Origin: Flavobacteriaceae bacterium | GTDB lineage: Bacteria; Bacteroidota; Bacteroidia; Flavobacteriales; Flavobacteriaceae | Length of the DNA stretch: 32,317 bases | Direction: 5' to 3' | NCBI GenBank assembly: GCA_013003555.1 | Contig: JABDIV010000008.1 | Location: 1-32,317, forward strand | Shown: positions 23,655 to 32,314 of the stretch, in pieces | Position numbering within the stretch: position 1 is the stretch's first letter | Layout of the letters: each line of letters begins with the position of its first letter | Notes under the pieces: generated by a model | The model's database searches: none | What the model saw: the letters and a program-made list of their open reading frames with translations, nothing else | Told to the model about the DNA's origin: nothing | Made by a program: the position numbers and the translations under genes

Positions 23655-25847
23655 ATGCAAGCCCAGCAAAAATCGATTAAGACATTCGGGACCTTTGGAG
23701 GCGTGTTCACCCCGACCCTTCTCACCATATTGGGTGTGATCATGTATCTGCGTATGGGATGGGTTGTAGGAAATGCCGGCCTGCTTGGTGCATGGCTCAT
23801 CATAATTATTTCATTCCTTATTACCCTTTGTACCGCCTTATCGATGTCGGCCATCACAACCAACATACGAATTGGAGCGGGAGGCGCCTATGCGATTATA
23901 TCCCAGGCACTCGGACTTGAGGTCGGTGGTAGTCTGGGAATTCCACGTTATATTTCCCAGGGTCTGGCTGTTACCATGTATATCTTCGGATTTCGAGAGG
24001 GATGGTTGGGCATATTCCCAGCTCATGATCCTTTTCTTGTCGATATCGCTGTTTTTGCAGTTTTGATCACCATCGCGTATATCAGCGCTAACCTGGCCAT
24101 AAAAACCCAGTTTTTTATCATGGTTGTGATTGTACTGTCCTTGATTTCTATCGTTTTGGCAGCCTACCATGGATCGATGCAGATTCCTGCTGAAGAGGCT
24201 GTGAGTTGGGGCAGTTTTAAAGGATCGATAGAAAATGATTTTAGCGGCAGCGGTTTCTGGGTGGTTTTTGCGGTATTCTTTCCGGCAGCCACCGGAATAA
24301 TGGCCGGAGCCAATATGTCGGGTGAATTAAAAGATCCCAAACGCAGTATTCCTTTGGGTACACTTTGGGCCATCGGGGTGAGTTTTGTGATCTATATGCT
24401 ACTTGCTTACTGGCTTGCTAAAACAGCCACAGAAGAAGAATTACTGACCAATTATAATGTTATTATCGATAAGGCATTCAATGGACCCCTAATCATAGCG
24501 GGGATTCTTGGGGCAACCTTTTCGTCTGCTCTTGCGTCCCTGGTCGGGTCGAGCAGGATCTTATATGCCATGGGAGAACACCAGGTACTTCCCTATTCGA
24601 AATTCTTAAGCGGGACCAGTCATAACGGACAGCCGAGGAACGCCATGATCGTTACCGGGATATTGATCTTTGCCACTATGTTACTTCGGAATATTAACGC
24701 TGTCGCTCCTTTGGTCACACTATTTTTCCTTGTGACCTATGCCATGATCAACATCGTGGTAATCATCGAACAAAATCTGGGGCTGATAAGCTATCGCCCC
24801 TTATTTAAAATAAACAAATGGGTTCCCTGGTTCGGATTGGTTTCGTCAATTCTGGCCATGTTCATTATCAATCCTACGGTAAGTTTGGTCACATTGGTGA
24901 TTGTTCTGGTGGTTTACTGGTACCTGTCGAAGCAAAACCTGGAAACGCCTTTTGAAGACGTTCGATCGGGCTTGTTTGTTTCTTTTGCCGAATGGGCCGC
25001 CAAGCATACCTGGGGAATGAAAAGCATGCAGCAACGGGCGTGGAAACCGAATATGATGGTTCCGATACGGGATATCAATGGTGCTCGCGGAAATTTTCAA
25101 TTCATGAGAAATATTGCACGACCCCGGGGATCGATTAAATTGCTGGGGATAGAACCTTTTAATGAACACAGCAAGCTTGTTGGTCAATTGGATAATCTGT
25201 CGGAAGCATTCAGGCAAAAGGGTGTTTTTTCATCATGGACGGTCATCAATACCGATGAATTCGCCAAAGGGGTGAATTACGGGAACCAGGCACTCAAAGG
25301 TGCATTCTTCCGGCCAAATATCGTCTTCCTCAACCTACAGGACCATGACGATTACGAAAGGGAAATTCAGCCAGTAATTAAGGAATGTATCCGACTGGAA
25401 ATCGGGGTTTTACTTTATCTTGCTCATCCAACTGCGCTGCTGGGACAGCGCAATATGATCAACGTCTGGGTGCGTGATCGTGAACAGAATTGGAATTTGG
25501 GCTGGGATATCGGTAATGTCGATTTGTCAACGCTTATCGCTTATAAACTTAAGACCAATTGGGACGCAAAGATCAGGCTCATCACCGTGATCAGAAATCA
25601 GGAAGAAGAGAACCAGGCTCGTGAATTCCTTCAGAGTCTTGTAACACTGGCACGTTTGCCCAAAACCCTTATCGAGGTACATGTCGGAGATTTCAGGACC
25701 ATAGTAAGCCAGGCGCCGGCAGCCGACCTCAATATTTTTGGGATGGAAGAAAACCTACGTTTTGATATCATAAAGGAAATCTCGGCTAAGACAAACAGTT
25801 CCTGCCTGTTTGTAAAGGATTCCGGGCATGAAAGTATTTTAGCTTAG
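23655..25847 (+). CDS. SLC12-family cation-chloride cotransporter homologue
   Basis: 730 residues. The N-terminal FGTFGGVFTPTLLTILGVIMYLRMGWVVGNAGL is a hallmark of SLC12 (Na-K-Cl / K-Cl cotransporter) proteins in the APC superfamily. About 12 transmembrane helices span ~12-440, including GAGGAYAIISQALG, FPAATGIMAGANMSGELKDPKRSIPLGT and SSALASLVGSSRILYAMG. The soluble C-terminal ~250 residues (from about RQKGVFSSWTVINTDEF) resemble the SLC12 C-terminal domain, but shorter than in animals. Expected role is coupled inorganic ion transport and osmotic adjustment; substrate ions are inferred from the family. Amino-acid transport is the main alternative for an APC protein. The start is confirmed by the conserved motif only 10 residues in. 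Confidence 0.85.
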   Translation: MQAQQKSIKTFGTFGGVFTPTLLTILGVIMYLRMGWVVGNAGLLGAWLIIIISFLITLCTALSMSAITTNIRIGAGGAYAIISQALGLEVGGSLGIPRYISQGLAVTMYIFGFREGWLGIFPAHDPFLVDIAVFAVLITIAYISANLAIKTQFFIMVVIVLSLISIVLAAYHGSMQIPAEEAVSWGSFKGSIENDFSGSGFWVVFAVFFPAATGIMAGANMSGELKDPKRSIPLGTLWAIGVSFVIYMLLAYWLAKTATEEELLTNYNVIIDKAFNGPLIIAGILGATFSSALASLVGSSRILYAMGEHQVLPYSKFLSGTSHNGQPRNAMIVTGILIFATMLLRNINAVAPLVTLFFLVTYAMINIVVIIEQNLGLISYRPLFKINKWVPWFGLVSSILAMFIINPTVSLVTLVIVLVVYWYLSKQNLETPFEDVRSGLFVSFAEWAAKHTWGMKSMQQRAWKPNMMVPIRDINGARGNFQFMRNIARPRGSIKLLGIEPFNEHSKLVGQLDNLSEAFRQKGVFSSWTVINTDEFAKGVNYGNQALKGAFFRPNIVFLNLQDHDDYEREIQPVIKECIRLEIGVLLYLAHPTALLGQRNMINVWVRDREQNWNLGWDIGNVDLSTLIAYKLKTNWDAKIRLITVIRNQEEENQAREFLQSLVTLARLPKTLIEVHVGDFRTIVSQAPAADLNIFGMEENLRFDIIKEISAKTNSSCLFVKDSGHESILA

Positions 25848-25946
25848 ACTGAAAATTTCACGGAAAATCCGGTTACAAACACCTGACTATTTCGTCTAAC
25901 AATAAAGCCGTTGCTAATGGCATCTGCTACCTGCCAATCTCAGGTC

Positions 25947-27812
25947 ATGAAAAAGCTTCTTCTTCTTCTGACGATACTGTTTTCGGTGAATGTTTTCTCA
26001 ACCGATCCAAGACTTGTTTTATTACGACCTACCGGACAAAAGATCGACGGACTTGCTGAAATGGAGGTCATCCGTGATACGTCACAATTAGCTGTTACGT
26101 TCCATCAGATCGCTGAAACCACTGTAATCGATGAATTCCTCCACCTTCATGATCTGTTGCAAACCTATCTAAGCAATACCACCGGAAAGCCCTCAGAACC
26201 GGCCTATCTTGCTCTTACCGACAATCAGGGCGGTTATGCGGTAAAAGGATTTGTCCTTATCGATCAGGAAAGAACGATCGAAAAACCGGAAAGTTTTTAT
26301 GTCGATATTAACAAGAATGTACTCGACAGACCGTATAACAGTTTAATGTCGATCACTCAGCTTTATCCACACGAACTCGGTCATATTATATACAGGCTGT
26401 TATCGGCTTCAGGCGTATCAGACGAAAGTTCAAAAAATGTAAATGTTCATTTCTTTTCCCTGATTACCGATTATCAGATCGCCTTTAACGAAGGATTTGC
26501 CGAACATCTTGAAAATATCGCGCGATTATTCGAAACAAATAAAGAAGTAAGACAAGGCATAGAAGACGATACAACAAGAATTTCTACTGTATCGTCTCGC
26601 TGTATCAAAGGCTTTCGGAAGGATTTTAAAAATCCGTTGCGTTTCGGATTTTACAAGATGTCCATGATCGCATGGTACCAGCCTTTTGAGGACTATAAGC
26701 GTTTTGCCTATGCCCTTGATGGCCGTTCAAAATATGTTAATGGTTCCTTGCATTCAACAAATCCGAAATCGAACCTGATCTTCAGAAACTCAGGTGTGGC
26801 ATACGATACGACTCAATTGAGAAATAAGGTTCAATCAATGGCTTCCGAAGGAACCATTTCCACCTTTTTCAGCATGCTGGCCCAGACCGATATTAAAAAC
26901 CGGTATCCTAGGCATTCGGCCTATCGCCTATTTTTAAAGGATACCCTAACTTCTGAAGTAAATTTCGAACAACGCTTTAGTCCGCTTCAGAATATGTTTA
27001 TCAAGTATTTCTATGTATTGAACAAGCATGTGTCATTTGGACAAACCGAACGCACCCAACTTATCGATTTTATCGAAGGTTATTTAATTGAATTTCCGGG
27101 TGATTCAGAGATCATCATGAGTACTTATAGAAAGGCTGCCGGAGAATATTATAGCCCTGAAATGCCAGCAGACCTCTGGTTCATGATCAAAGATCAACCG
27201 CACGGTGTCCTGGCTATGGATGCCTATGCCGGCTTGAGCATACCGGTTTATACGTTCAGCTTGAATGCTGCAGAGATGGAGGACCTGATGATGATTGAGG
27301 GACTAACCGAACCAGACGCTACTGCCTTATTGAACTATCGCGATAAGCAATTTATAAACAGTTATGATGAGATCAATTCAATAAAAGAGTTGAGTTCTGA
27401 AGGAAAAAAATTATTGGTTTCCCATCGTTTTGACGAGGACTATTTTGAAAATCTTGAGTTTCCCGAGGAGTTGAATATCAAGTCTGTGATAACTGCGCCC
27501 CTAAAAAAGCTTGGCCTCTACTCAGGAATCTATTTTATTGCCTTAATGGTTGTTTATATAATGTTCCTCCAAAAGCGGCCAATTCGCTTTAAAGCTTCGG
27601 TTAAGTCGATATTTGGTTTTCTTCCGTTGTGGATGGTTTTTGTTTTAACCGGACTTATTGCTGCAGCTCTGGGCTGGCAATGGACTATTTCCTTAGCTGT
27701 GATGGTAATTCTAATTCTGATTTCCGCACTGCTTGCAGGAAAGAAAAAACGAAAACAAGTCGGAATGCTAAGCGGACTCATGGCCATTGTTATCCTTTTT
27801 TCGATTATTTAG
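25947..27812 (+). CDS. Zincin peptidase / HhH / membrane fusion protein
   Basis: 621 residues from the ATG at 25947, chosen because it begins a standard signal peptide (KKLLLLLTILFSVNVFS). Residues 142-146 are HELGH, a zinc-protease HExxH motif, and NEGFAEH (181-187) 36 residues later offers Glu182 as the third ligand, as in gluzincins. A helix-hairpin-helix-like segment (~443-490: EDLMMIEGLTEPDATALLNYRDKQFINSYDEI) recalls the ComEA/GspK type. The last ~100 residues contain about four hydrophobic helices. The protease and HhH parts should face the periplasm. I know no family with exactly this layout. It lies 99 bp after the SLC12-like gene on the same strand, so co-transcription is possible. 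A short ACCTG/CAGGT inverted repeat directly precedes the ATG. Confidence 0.75.
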   Translation: MKKLLLLLTILFSVNVFSTDPRLVLLRPTGQKIDGLAEMEVIRDTSQLAVTFHQIAETTVIDEFLHLHDLLQTYLSNTTGKPSEPAYLALTDNQGGYAVKGFVLIDQERTIEKPESFYVDINKNVLDRPYNSLMSITQLYPHELGHIIYRLLSASGVSDESSKNVNVHFFSLITDYQIAFNEGFAEHLENIARLFETNKEVRQGIEDDTTRISTVSSRCIKGFRKDFKNPLRFGFYKMSMIAWYQPFEDYKRFAYALDGRSKYVNGSLHSTNPKSNLIFRNSGVAYDTTQLRNKVQSMASEGTISTFFSMLAQTDIKNRYPRHSAYRLFLKDTLTSEVNFEQRFSPLQNMFIKYFYVLNKHVSFGQTERTQLIDFIEGYLIEFPGDSEIIMSTYRKAAGEYYSPEMPADLWFMIKDQPHGVLAMDAYAGLSIPVYTFSLNAAEMEDLMMIEGLTEPDATALLNYRDKQFINSYDEINSIKELSSEGKKLLVSHRFDEDYFENLEFPEELNIKSVITAPLKKLGLYSGIYFIALMVVYIMFLQKRPIRFKASVKSIFGFLPLWMVFVLTGLIAAALGWQWTISLAVMVILILISALLAGKKKRKQVGMLSGLMAIVILFSII

Positions 27813-27853
27813 ATCACATTAACTTACAGACAGAGGTATTCAAGGCTAAATCA

Positions 27854-29053
27854 CTAAGACTCCTTTGCACTTTTCTTAATGGCCTCCTGGTTCTTGCGGT
27901 CCTGGATACGTTGACGGCGATAAATAAAAAAGGCTTTATAGCCTAAGAAAACAGCATAGCCAAACAACAGGATATAACCCAAACGCACATATCGCATCCA
28001 GTCATTTCTTGGGGGTAATATCGAATTGCCTTCCTTATTAACTACATCAAAGGCTATGTCGGTAAATGGTGTTGGAAGTATTTCAACCGACAATCGTTGG
28101 TTTCGTTTTGCATGAAATAAATAGTTACGTGAGATAAAACCTTGATCTAAATAATTATCTCCGATCTTAATCTCCCGATCTTGAAAGAGTTCCTCATCGT
28201 TATTTATTTTAATAGAATCAGTCGCTATCGCCATCATATTGGAATCTAACGGACGTATGCTGTCTGTATGGTACAACTTGATTTGATAGGTCATATTATC
28301 GTCGACCACGGTCCATACCCGAATGATATAATAATCATCCTGCCGAATATTAAAATCAGCGAATTCGAGATCGCCTTCCTTTCCGCTATCCCGTTCCGTA
28401 GAGGTGAAAAATAAAAATGAGTTAAAACCGGCGGACAGCAGAACAATGCAAAATACCATGATCCCAAACGCTTTAAAACGATTTAATTCAAGGTCATTGG
28501 CAATAAATTTAACCTGTATGACTATAAACCATATCAGGGTCAGGATAAACAGGTATATCGGAACTTCCGACAGGTCAATAAAATCGAAAATGCGCTTGCC
28601 GTCTATAAACCATAATTGATCAGAAAATTGAAAGGCGAAGAAGGCCAACATCAACGGAGAAAAGAAATAACACTGAATAAATAGTCCCCTTAAGATCAGG
28701 GCTCTTGAAAAAGGCGCACGCCTGAACCATTCGATGACCAGCGCAACAAATAAGGGTAATGATAAGAATAATAAGGATTCTATACCACTCGCCTTCTCGA
28801 CCCAATTTGTGGTTTTACCGCTCCATAAAGCATCGTTTAAAAAATAGAGAATGACCGAAGTCCCGAGATACAAAAGCACGGGCGACATATACTCCGTGAA
28901 TTTTTCGTCTTTTTCAAGTTGTTCATTCACATAAGTTCTAACCCAGAACGGGTCTTTAATAATGCGATAAAGGGTCTTTGGGATGTAAACGATCCAAAGC
29001 AGCAGCTCCACTGCCAGGTTTTCGAGTCCTTTCAGGATGTTAAGAATATTCAT
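27854..29053 (-). CDS. Polytopic membrane protein of unknown function
   Basis: 399 residues. Hydrophobic segments at about 11-28, 60-78, 92-110, 120-142, 163-182 and 195-217 are followed by a ~130-residue extracytoplasmic, beta-rich domain (starts TSTERDSGKEGDLEFADFNIRQDDYYIIRVW; ends before YVRLGYILLFGYAVFLGY). A last transmembrane helix (~352-372) and a very basic tail (RRQRIQDRKNQEAIKK) complete it. The first half has a Yip1-like topology, but I cannot assign a family. It is the gene after the MFS transporter on the same strand, 94 bp away, and converges on the zincin gene with 41 bp between stops. Confidence 0.7.
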   Translation of the reverse strand: MNILNILKGLENLAVELLLWIVYIPKTLYRIIKDPFWVRTYVNEQLEKDEKFTEYMSPVLLYLGTSVILYFLNDALWSGKTTNWVEKASGIESLLFLSLPLFVALVIEWFRRAPFSRALILRGLFIQCYFFSPLMLAFFAFQFSDQLWFIDGKRIFDFIDLSEVPIYLFILTLIWFIVIQVKFIANDLELNRFKAFGIMVFCIVLLSAGFNSFLFFTSTERDSGKEGDLEFADFNIRQDDYYIIRVWTVVDDNMTYQIKLYHTDSIRPLDSNMMAIATDSIKINNDEELFQDREIKIGDNYLDQGFISRNYLFHAKRNQRLSVEILPTPFTDIAFDVVNKEGNSILPPRNDWMRYVRLGYILLFGYAVFLGYKAFFIYRRQRIQDRKNQEAIKKSAKES

Positions 29054-29147
29054 GGCTTAAAATCAGATCTTAAGTCGGTAAGCAAATGGTTGGTTGTATT
29101 AAATATACAATTTTGAGTCAGAATGCATAAACTTATTAGAAGATTGA

Positions 29148-30353
29148 CTATTTATCCATACGAATAAGGATGATCATTGACGATAAAACGGTCAGGGCAC
29201 CGATCAAGATCAAAGTAGTATCGATGGGCATTAAAGCGGTGATAATTATGGTAAGAATAGCACCTACGGCATAGCCCAGGTCGCGCCAAAGTCGGAACAC
29301 GCCAATGCATTCAGCACGTTGTTTGGGATTTGTAAAACCGGCCAATGCCGATAAAAAAGTGGGATAAACCAGTGCCGTTCCAAGTCCGAGAATAATCGAT
29401 AAAACGATATATGCAATACTTGACTCCGCCCAAAACATAAAAATGATGGCAACACCCTGCATGGCCATACCGAGCACCAGCATGATCTTTTTGTTGTAAT
29501 GATCGGATAATTTACCGGTGAATAATTGTCCGATTCCCCAAACAGCGGGATACACGGCTACGATAAGCCCGATGGTTTTAAGATCGAAGGCCTTGGTAGC
29601 CAGGATTACCGGAAGCAGTCCCCAGATCATGCCGTCGTTCAGGTTATTCACAAAGCCTGCCTGTGTGATCGATCCGAGGTTATTGTTTAGCCAGCTGGTA
29701 TCTAAAAAAATACGTTTGAGCAGTGGAACATCGCTTTGCCCCGCTTCGGCTGCCACGTGATGATGGGTGTCACGTATAAAGAACCAACTCAAAACAAGTC
29801 CGAGAAAAACAAAGCCGACACCCTGGTAAAACGGAAAGGGCCTTACACCATATTCCGAAGCGATCCACCCTGTTGTAAAGGCTACTATAGCGACGGCCAG
29901 GTAACCGAAAGATTCGTTGAGTCCCATGGCGAGTCCGCGATGCCGCTCCCCTACCAGGTCGATTTTCATTACGACCGTACTCGACCAGGTCAGGCCCTGG
30001 TTCACCCCCAACAGCACATTAGCCATCAGGATCCAATTCCAGTTTTCGGCATACATCAGAATAAACGGAATGGGAATGGCGATAAGCCAGCCGATTACGA
30101 GCAGATTCTTTCGACCCACACGATTGGCGAGGGCTCCTGTAAAGTAATTGGTAAGCGCTTTTGTTATTCCGAAGATAATGATGAACGGCAGTACAACCGA
30201 TGCAGCGAGGATCTCGAATTCGATCTCAGCCAGTTTGGGCAGGATGGTTCGTTCAAGACCCACCATACCGCCAACAAAAGCATTAACAATAAGGAGCAGG
30301 CTGAATTGTCGCCAGTTTTCCTTTAAGCCCAGTTGCACTTGCCCGGAAGTCAT
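29148..30353 (-). CDS. MFS transporter
   Basis: 401 residues from the ATG at 30353 (a TTG directly before it is not needed). Twelve hydrophobic helices. The loop 2-3 motif A is GALANRVGRKNLL, and its echo in the second half is GKLSDHYNKKIML, both typical of the major facilitator superfamily. A His-rich stretch (DTHHHVAAEAG) lies in the central loop, which in some transporters relates to metal handling; this is only suggestive. Substrate unknown. The coding DNA is visibly more GC-rich than most of the window, as is the membrane-protein gene at 30705-31343, but amino-acid usage is ordinary. Possibly co-transcribed with the next membrane protein gene. Confidence 0.88.
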   Translation of the reverse strand: MTSGQVQLGLKENWRQFSLLLIVNAFVGGMVGLERTILPKLAEIEFEILAASVVLPFIIIFGITKALTNYFTGALANRVGRKNLLVIGWLIAIPIPFILMYAENWNWILMANVLLGVNQGLTWSSTVVMKIDLVGERHRGLAMGLNESFGYLAVAIVAFTTGWIASEYGVRPFPFYQGVGFVFLGLVLSWFFIRDTHHHVAAEAGQSDVPLLKRIFLDTSWLNNNLGSITQAGFVNNLNDGMIWGLLPVILATKAFDLKTIGLIVAVYPAVWGIGQLFTGKLSDHYNKKIMLVLGMAMQGVAIIFMFWAESSIAYIVLSIILGLGTALVYPTFLSALAGFTNPKQRAECIGVFRLWRDLGYAVGAILTIIITALMPIDTTLILIGALTVLSSMIILIRMDK

Positions 30354-30412
30354 CAAAATAAATTTTATGCAAGATGCTACATTCTGGAGCCATCAGCAAA
30401 CCGATTCGTTTA

Positions 30413-30420
30413 TAATTTTG
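30413..30420 (+). promoter_or_regulatory. -7 element abutting the small ORF
   Basis: TAATTTTG is an exact TAnnTTTG match ending 4 nt before the ATG at 30425, which would again place the start site on the A of the ATG. No TTG at the -33 distance. Confidence 0.3.
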
Positions 30421-30424
30421 TGCT

Positions 30425-30700
30425 ATGCGATTCACACGATATTACAGCAAATTGATCCGGACACAGGGCTTGCCGCATTTATGCGTGGATCAGCATGCAA
30501 GGCTCATGAATATCATCTCCCTGGAAGGCCGTTTGGCCGAATTGGAAAACTTAAAGAAGAGTATGAAAGACAGCGATAGGCACTACCAGTTTGACGTTCG
30601 TATTTATCGCGTTCAGCTGCAACTTAAGGGATTAACCGGGGATCAATTCCCTAAAGAGGTCATGCATCATATGGTGTACCTGAGTGAAACCACAGGTTAA
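30425..30700 (+). CDS. Small basic protein of unknown function
   Basis: 91 residues. It fills the only gap between two minus-strand genes and has a protein-like composition: a basic N-terminus (RFTRYYSKLIR), a heptad-like helix (MNIISLEGRLAELENLKKSMKDSD), then HYQFDVRIYRVQLQLKGLTGDQF and a final helix. No signal peptide, transmembrane helix or known domain is visible. It may be a real flavobacterial small protein, but there is no homology evidence here. It is supported mainly by the open frame and the adjacent -7 element. Confidence 0.45.
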   Translation: MRFTRYYSKLIRTQGLPHLCVDQHARLMNIISLEGRLAELENLKKSMKDSDRHYQFDVRIYRVQLQLKGLTGDQFPKEVMHHMVYLSETTG

Positions 30701-30704
30701 TGAT

Positions 30705-31343
30705 TTATTCCGGCCTTGCCGTAATCAGGGTTCTGCCCAGGAGGAACCAACCACTGCCCAGGAGCAATGACGAGACGATCCCGCCAATTAATGGAGTTGT
30801 GATGATCGCGACAAACGGACTCGCAATTATCCCAAGGATCATCAGGATACAAATGCGTTTATCGATCACCTTGCTGGTCCATAACAGGATGGGGCTGATG
30901 ATCCAGCTTAGAAAGAATGCGGAAACACCTAATGCTGCGCTCAAATCGAACAGGGTGAAACCTTCAAGGTCTTCGAGTTGATTCAATACATCGGGGAAGT
31001 TTATCGCAAGGTCTCTTACAAAGAGCCATTGGTTCCATTCGTGGGCCAATAAGAGTCCGTTTCCGAGGATAAGCAATACCAGCAGGATCAGCCCTTTGAT
31101 CGAAGCCGGTAATTTCGAATTGAAATAGGTATAAATACCCACGCTGCCGACCAGCAGCAGCAGTCCGGTGAGACTTGCGAGACCGAGGCGCCAGCCCCAG
31201 GCTGAGCTTGCCGCGCTTTGGGCAAAGTCGTCTATGGCCAGGATTTGCGGAGTGAAAACAACATTGACGAGAAGCAGCAATATGCCGGCAAGGCATAGTG
31301 AGACGCCAGACAGGCGAAACAACCGATACGGATAGTTAGACAT
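30705..31343 (-). CDS. Six-helix membrane protein of unknown function
   Basis: 212 residues with hydrophobic helices at about 10-30, 51-71, 83-102, 131-152, 163-182 and 185-205. Between helices 3 and 4 is an acidic extracytoplasmic or cytoplasmic loop (FVRDLAINFPDVLNQLEDLEGFTLFD). No motif points to a transported substrate or enzyme activity. It stops 4 nt past the stop of the convergent small ORF. A promoter-like sequence lies upstream. Family not recognised. Confidence 0.7.
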   Translation of the reverse strand: MSNYPYRLFRLSGVSLCLAGILLLLVNVVFTPQILAIDDFAQSAASSAWGWRLGLASLTGLLLLVGSVGIYTYFNSKLPASIKGLILLVLLILGNGLLLAHEWNQWLFVRDLAINFPDVLNQLEDLEGFTLFDLSAALGVSAFFLSWIISPILLWTSKVIDKRICILMILGIIASPFVAIITTPLIGGIVSSLLLGSGWFLLGRTLITARPE

Positions 31344-31392
31344 GAGTTTAGTATTTACAGGGTAAGACGCCGGTGTTGACTTAAGGTTACAA

Positions 31393-31427
31393 CAAACGTA
31401 GAATAATTAGAATCTGTCTGAAAACAA
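31393..31427 (-). promoter_or_regulatory. Promoter of the six-helix membrane protein gene
   Basis: Minus-strand TTG (31425-31427), 24 nt, then TACGTTTG (31393-31400), an exact TAnnTTTG. The spacing is slightly long. The leader would be about 45 nt. It overlaps the T-tract of the upstream cold-shock terminator. Confidence 0.4.
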
Positions 31428-31456
31428 AAAGGCCACCCTGTTCGGGTGGCCTTTTT
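31426..31456. terminator. Strong bidirectional intrinsic terminator
   Basis: A perfect 8-bp GC-rich stem, GGCCACCC (31431-31438) / GGGTGGCC (31444-31451), with a 5-nt loop is flanked by A5 on the left and T5 on the right. On the minus strand, it ends the cold-shock transcript with the T run TTTTTG after the stem. It would also work in the other direction. Confidence 0.9.
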
Positions 31457-31473
31457 CTATGTTTGAACATTGC

Positions 31474-31665
31474 TTAGATCAACTCAACGTTGATGGCAGC
31501 AGGACCTTTCGGTGTTTCTTCCACTTCAAATCTAACCTTATCGTTTTCACCGATACGGTCAATAAGTCCGTTATGGTGTACAAAAACGTCCTTGTCAGAA
31601 TCGTCTGGAGTAATAAAGCCAAAACCTTTGGCGTTATTAAAGAATTTTACTGTTCCTTCTTTCAT
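31474..31665 (-). CDS. Cold-shock domain protein (CspA family)
   Basis: 63 residues from the ATG at 31665, which matches the usual CspA start MKEGTVKFFNNAKGFGFI. The longer frame to 31722 would add 19 basic residues not found in the family and is probably leader. RNP1 (KGFGFI) and RNP2 (VFVHH) motifs are intact, followed by VRFEVEETPKGPAAINVELI. It is a single OB-fold that binds single-stranded RNA/DNA and acts as an RNA chaperone in the cytoplasm. It is followed within 20 bp by a strong terminator and preceded by a long non-coding leader, as in other csp genes. Confidence 0.95.
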   Translation of the reverse strand: MKEGTVKFFNNAKGFGFITPDDSDKDVFVHHNGLIDRIGENDKVRFEVEETPKGPAAINVELI

Positions 31666-32000
31666 GTTATTTACTTTAGTATTAATATTTCGTTTAAATA
31701 ATGTTTTAATATTGAAATTCATAGGTTTATAATTTAAACCGTTCCCCGGTCTGTTGGGTAATCGTTTCTATCTGATCTCTATCCTGATTGTCTTACGGGA
31801 AATAAAAGCAACTGCTTGCTTATTCTAAACCTGTAGTCGCTTGTTTAGATCGTTGTTGTGAATTTTGGGGTACGGTGTCTTATATATCGTTATTAATGGT
31901 CTCGCGAACAAAATGTTCTAAAAAAATAGCGGGGGGAATCTTTAGTATAGGTCTCTTGTGAAGTAGAAATACAGAAAATGCTCTCCTTATTTTCTTGGGG
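31666..32000 (-). other. Long untranslated leader of the cold-shock gene (putative)
   Basis: This is most of the ~550-bp stretch without a recognised gene (31666-32215). If the promoter at 32001-32027 is correct, the csp message has a ~330-nt leader. It contains a GAACA-AAA-TGTTC inverted repeat (31906-31918). Long structured leaders are known to control translation of cspA in other bacteria; no specific structure is proved here. Confidence 0.35.
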
Positions 32001-32027
32001 CGAAGGTACGCCTATAATTATGAACAA
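32001..32027 (-). promoter_or_regulatory. Putative promoter of the cold-shock gene
   Basis: Minus-strand TTG (32025-32027), 16 nt, TACCTTCG (32001-32008), which is one base from TAnnTTTG. Confidence 0.4.
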
Positions 32028-32215
32028 TGGCATAAAATCGTATAAATCGAGGTTATTTTACCCTAAACAACGTATTATCAAGCAGTTAACTTTTAATAAA
32101 ATCTTAAAAAAAGTTACCGTTCATCGAATAATGCGCTTTTAAACTAAACCTGGCACACATTTTTCAGTCATAGTAGTAAGAAAAAGAAGTGAAGTTAAAT
32201 TAAAAACGAAAAGCT

Positions 32216-32314
32216 ATGAAAACGTTAATTACCAAAGTGAAAGCCAAACTTAAAAAGTGGTACGCCGTATTAGAAGTGTATGCAAATGCCTCAAGCTATG
32301 CCATTCACCGATAA
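32216..32314 (+). CDS. 32-codon small ORF, basic amphipathic peptide
   Basis: ATG at 32216 to TAA at 32314 encodes MKTLITKVKAKLKKWYAVLE and a further 12 residues ending AIHR. The N-terminal half is a Lys-rich amphipathic helix. The 30 bases before the ATG are purine-rich (aaaaagaagtgaag), typical of expressed Bacteroidota genes. No family is recognised. Too short for firm calling. Confidence 0.4.
   Translation: MKTLITKVKAKLKKWYAVLEVYANASSYAIHR

Noticed and set aside
29736..30326. 196-codon open frame on the plus strand
   Set aside because: Entirely antisense to the MFS transporter, with a Cys/His/Pro-rich composition unlike a real protein.
30148..30579. 143-codon open frame on the plus strand
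   Set aside because: Mostly antisense to the MFS gene and overlaps the more protein-like 91-codon frame.
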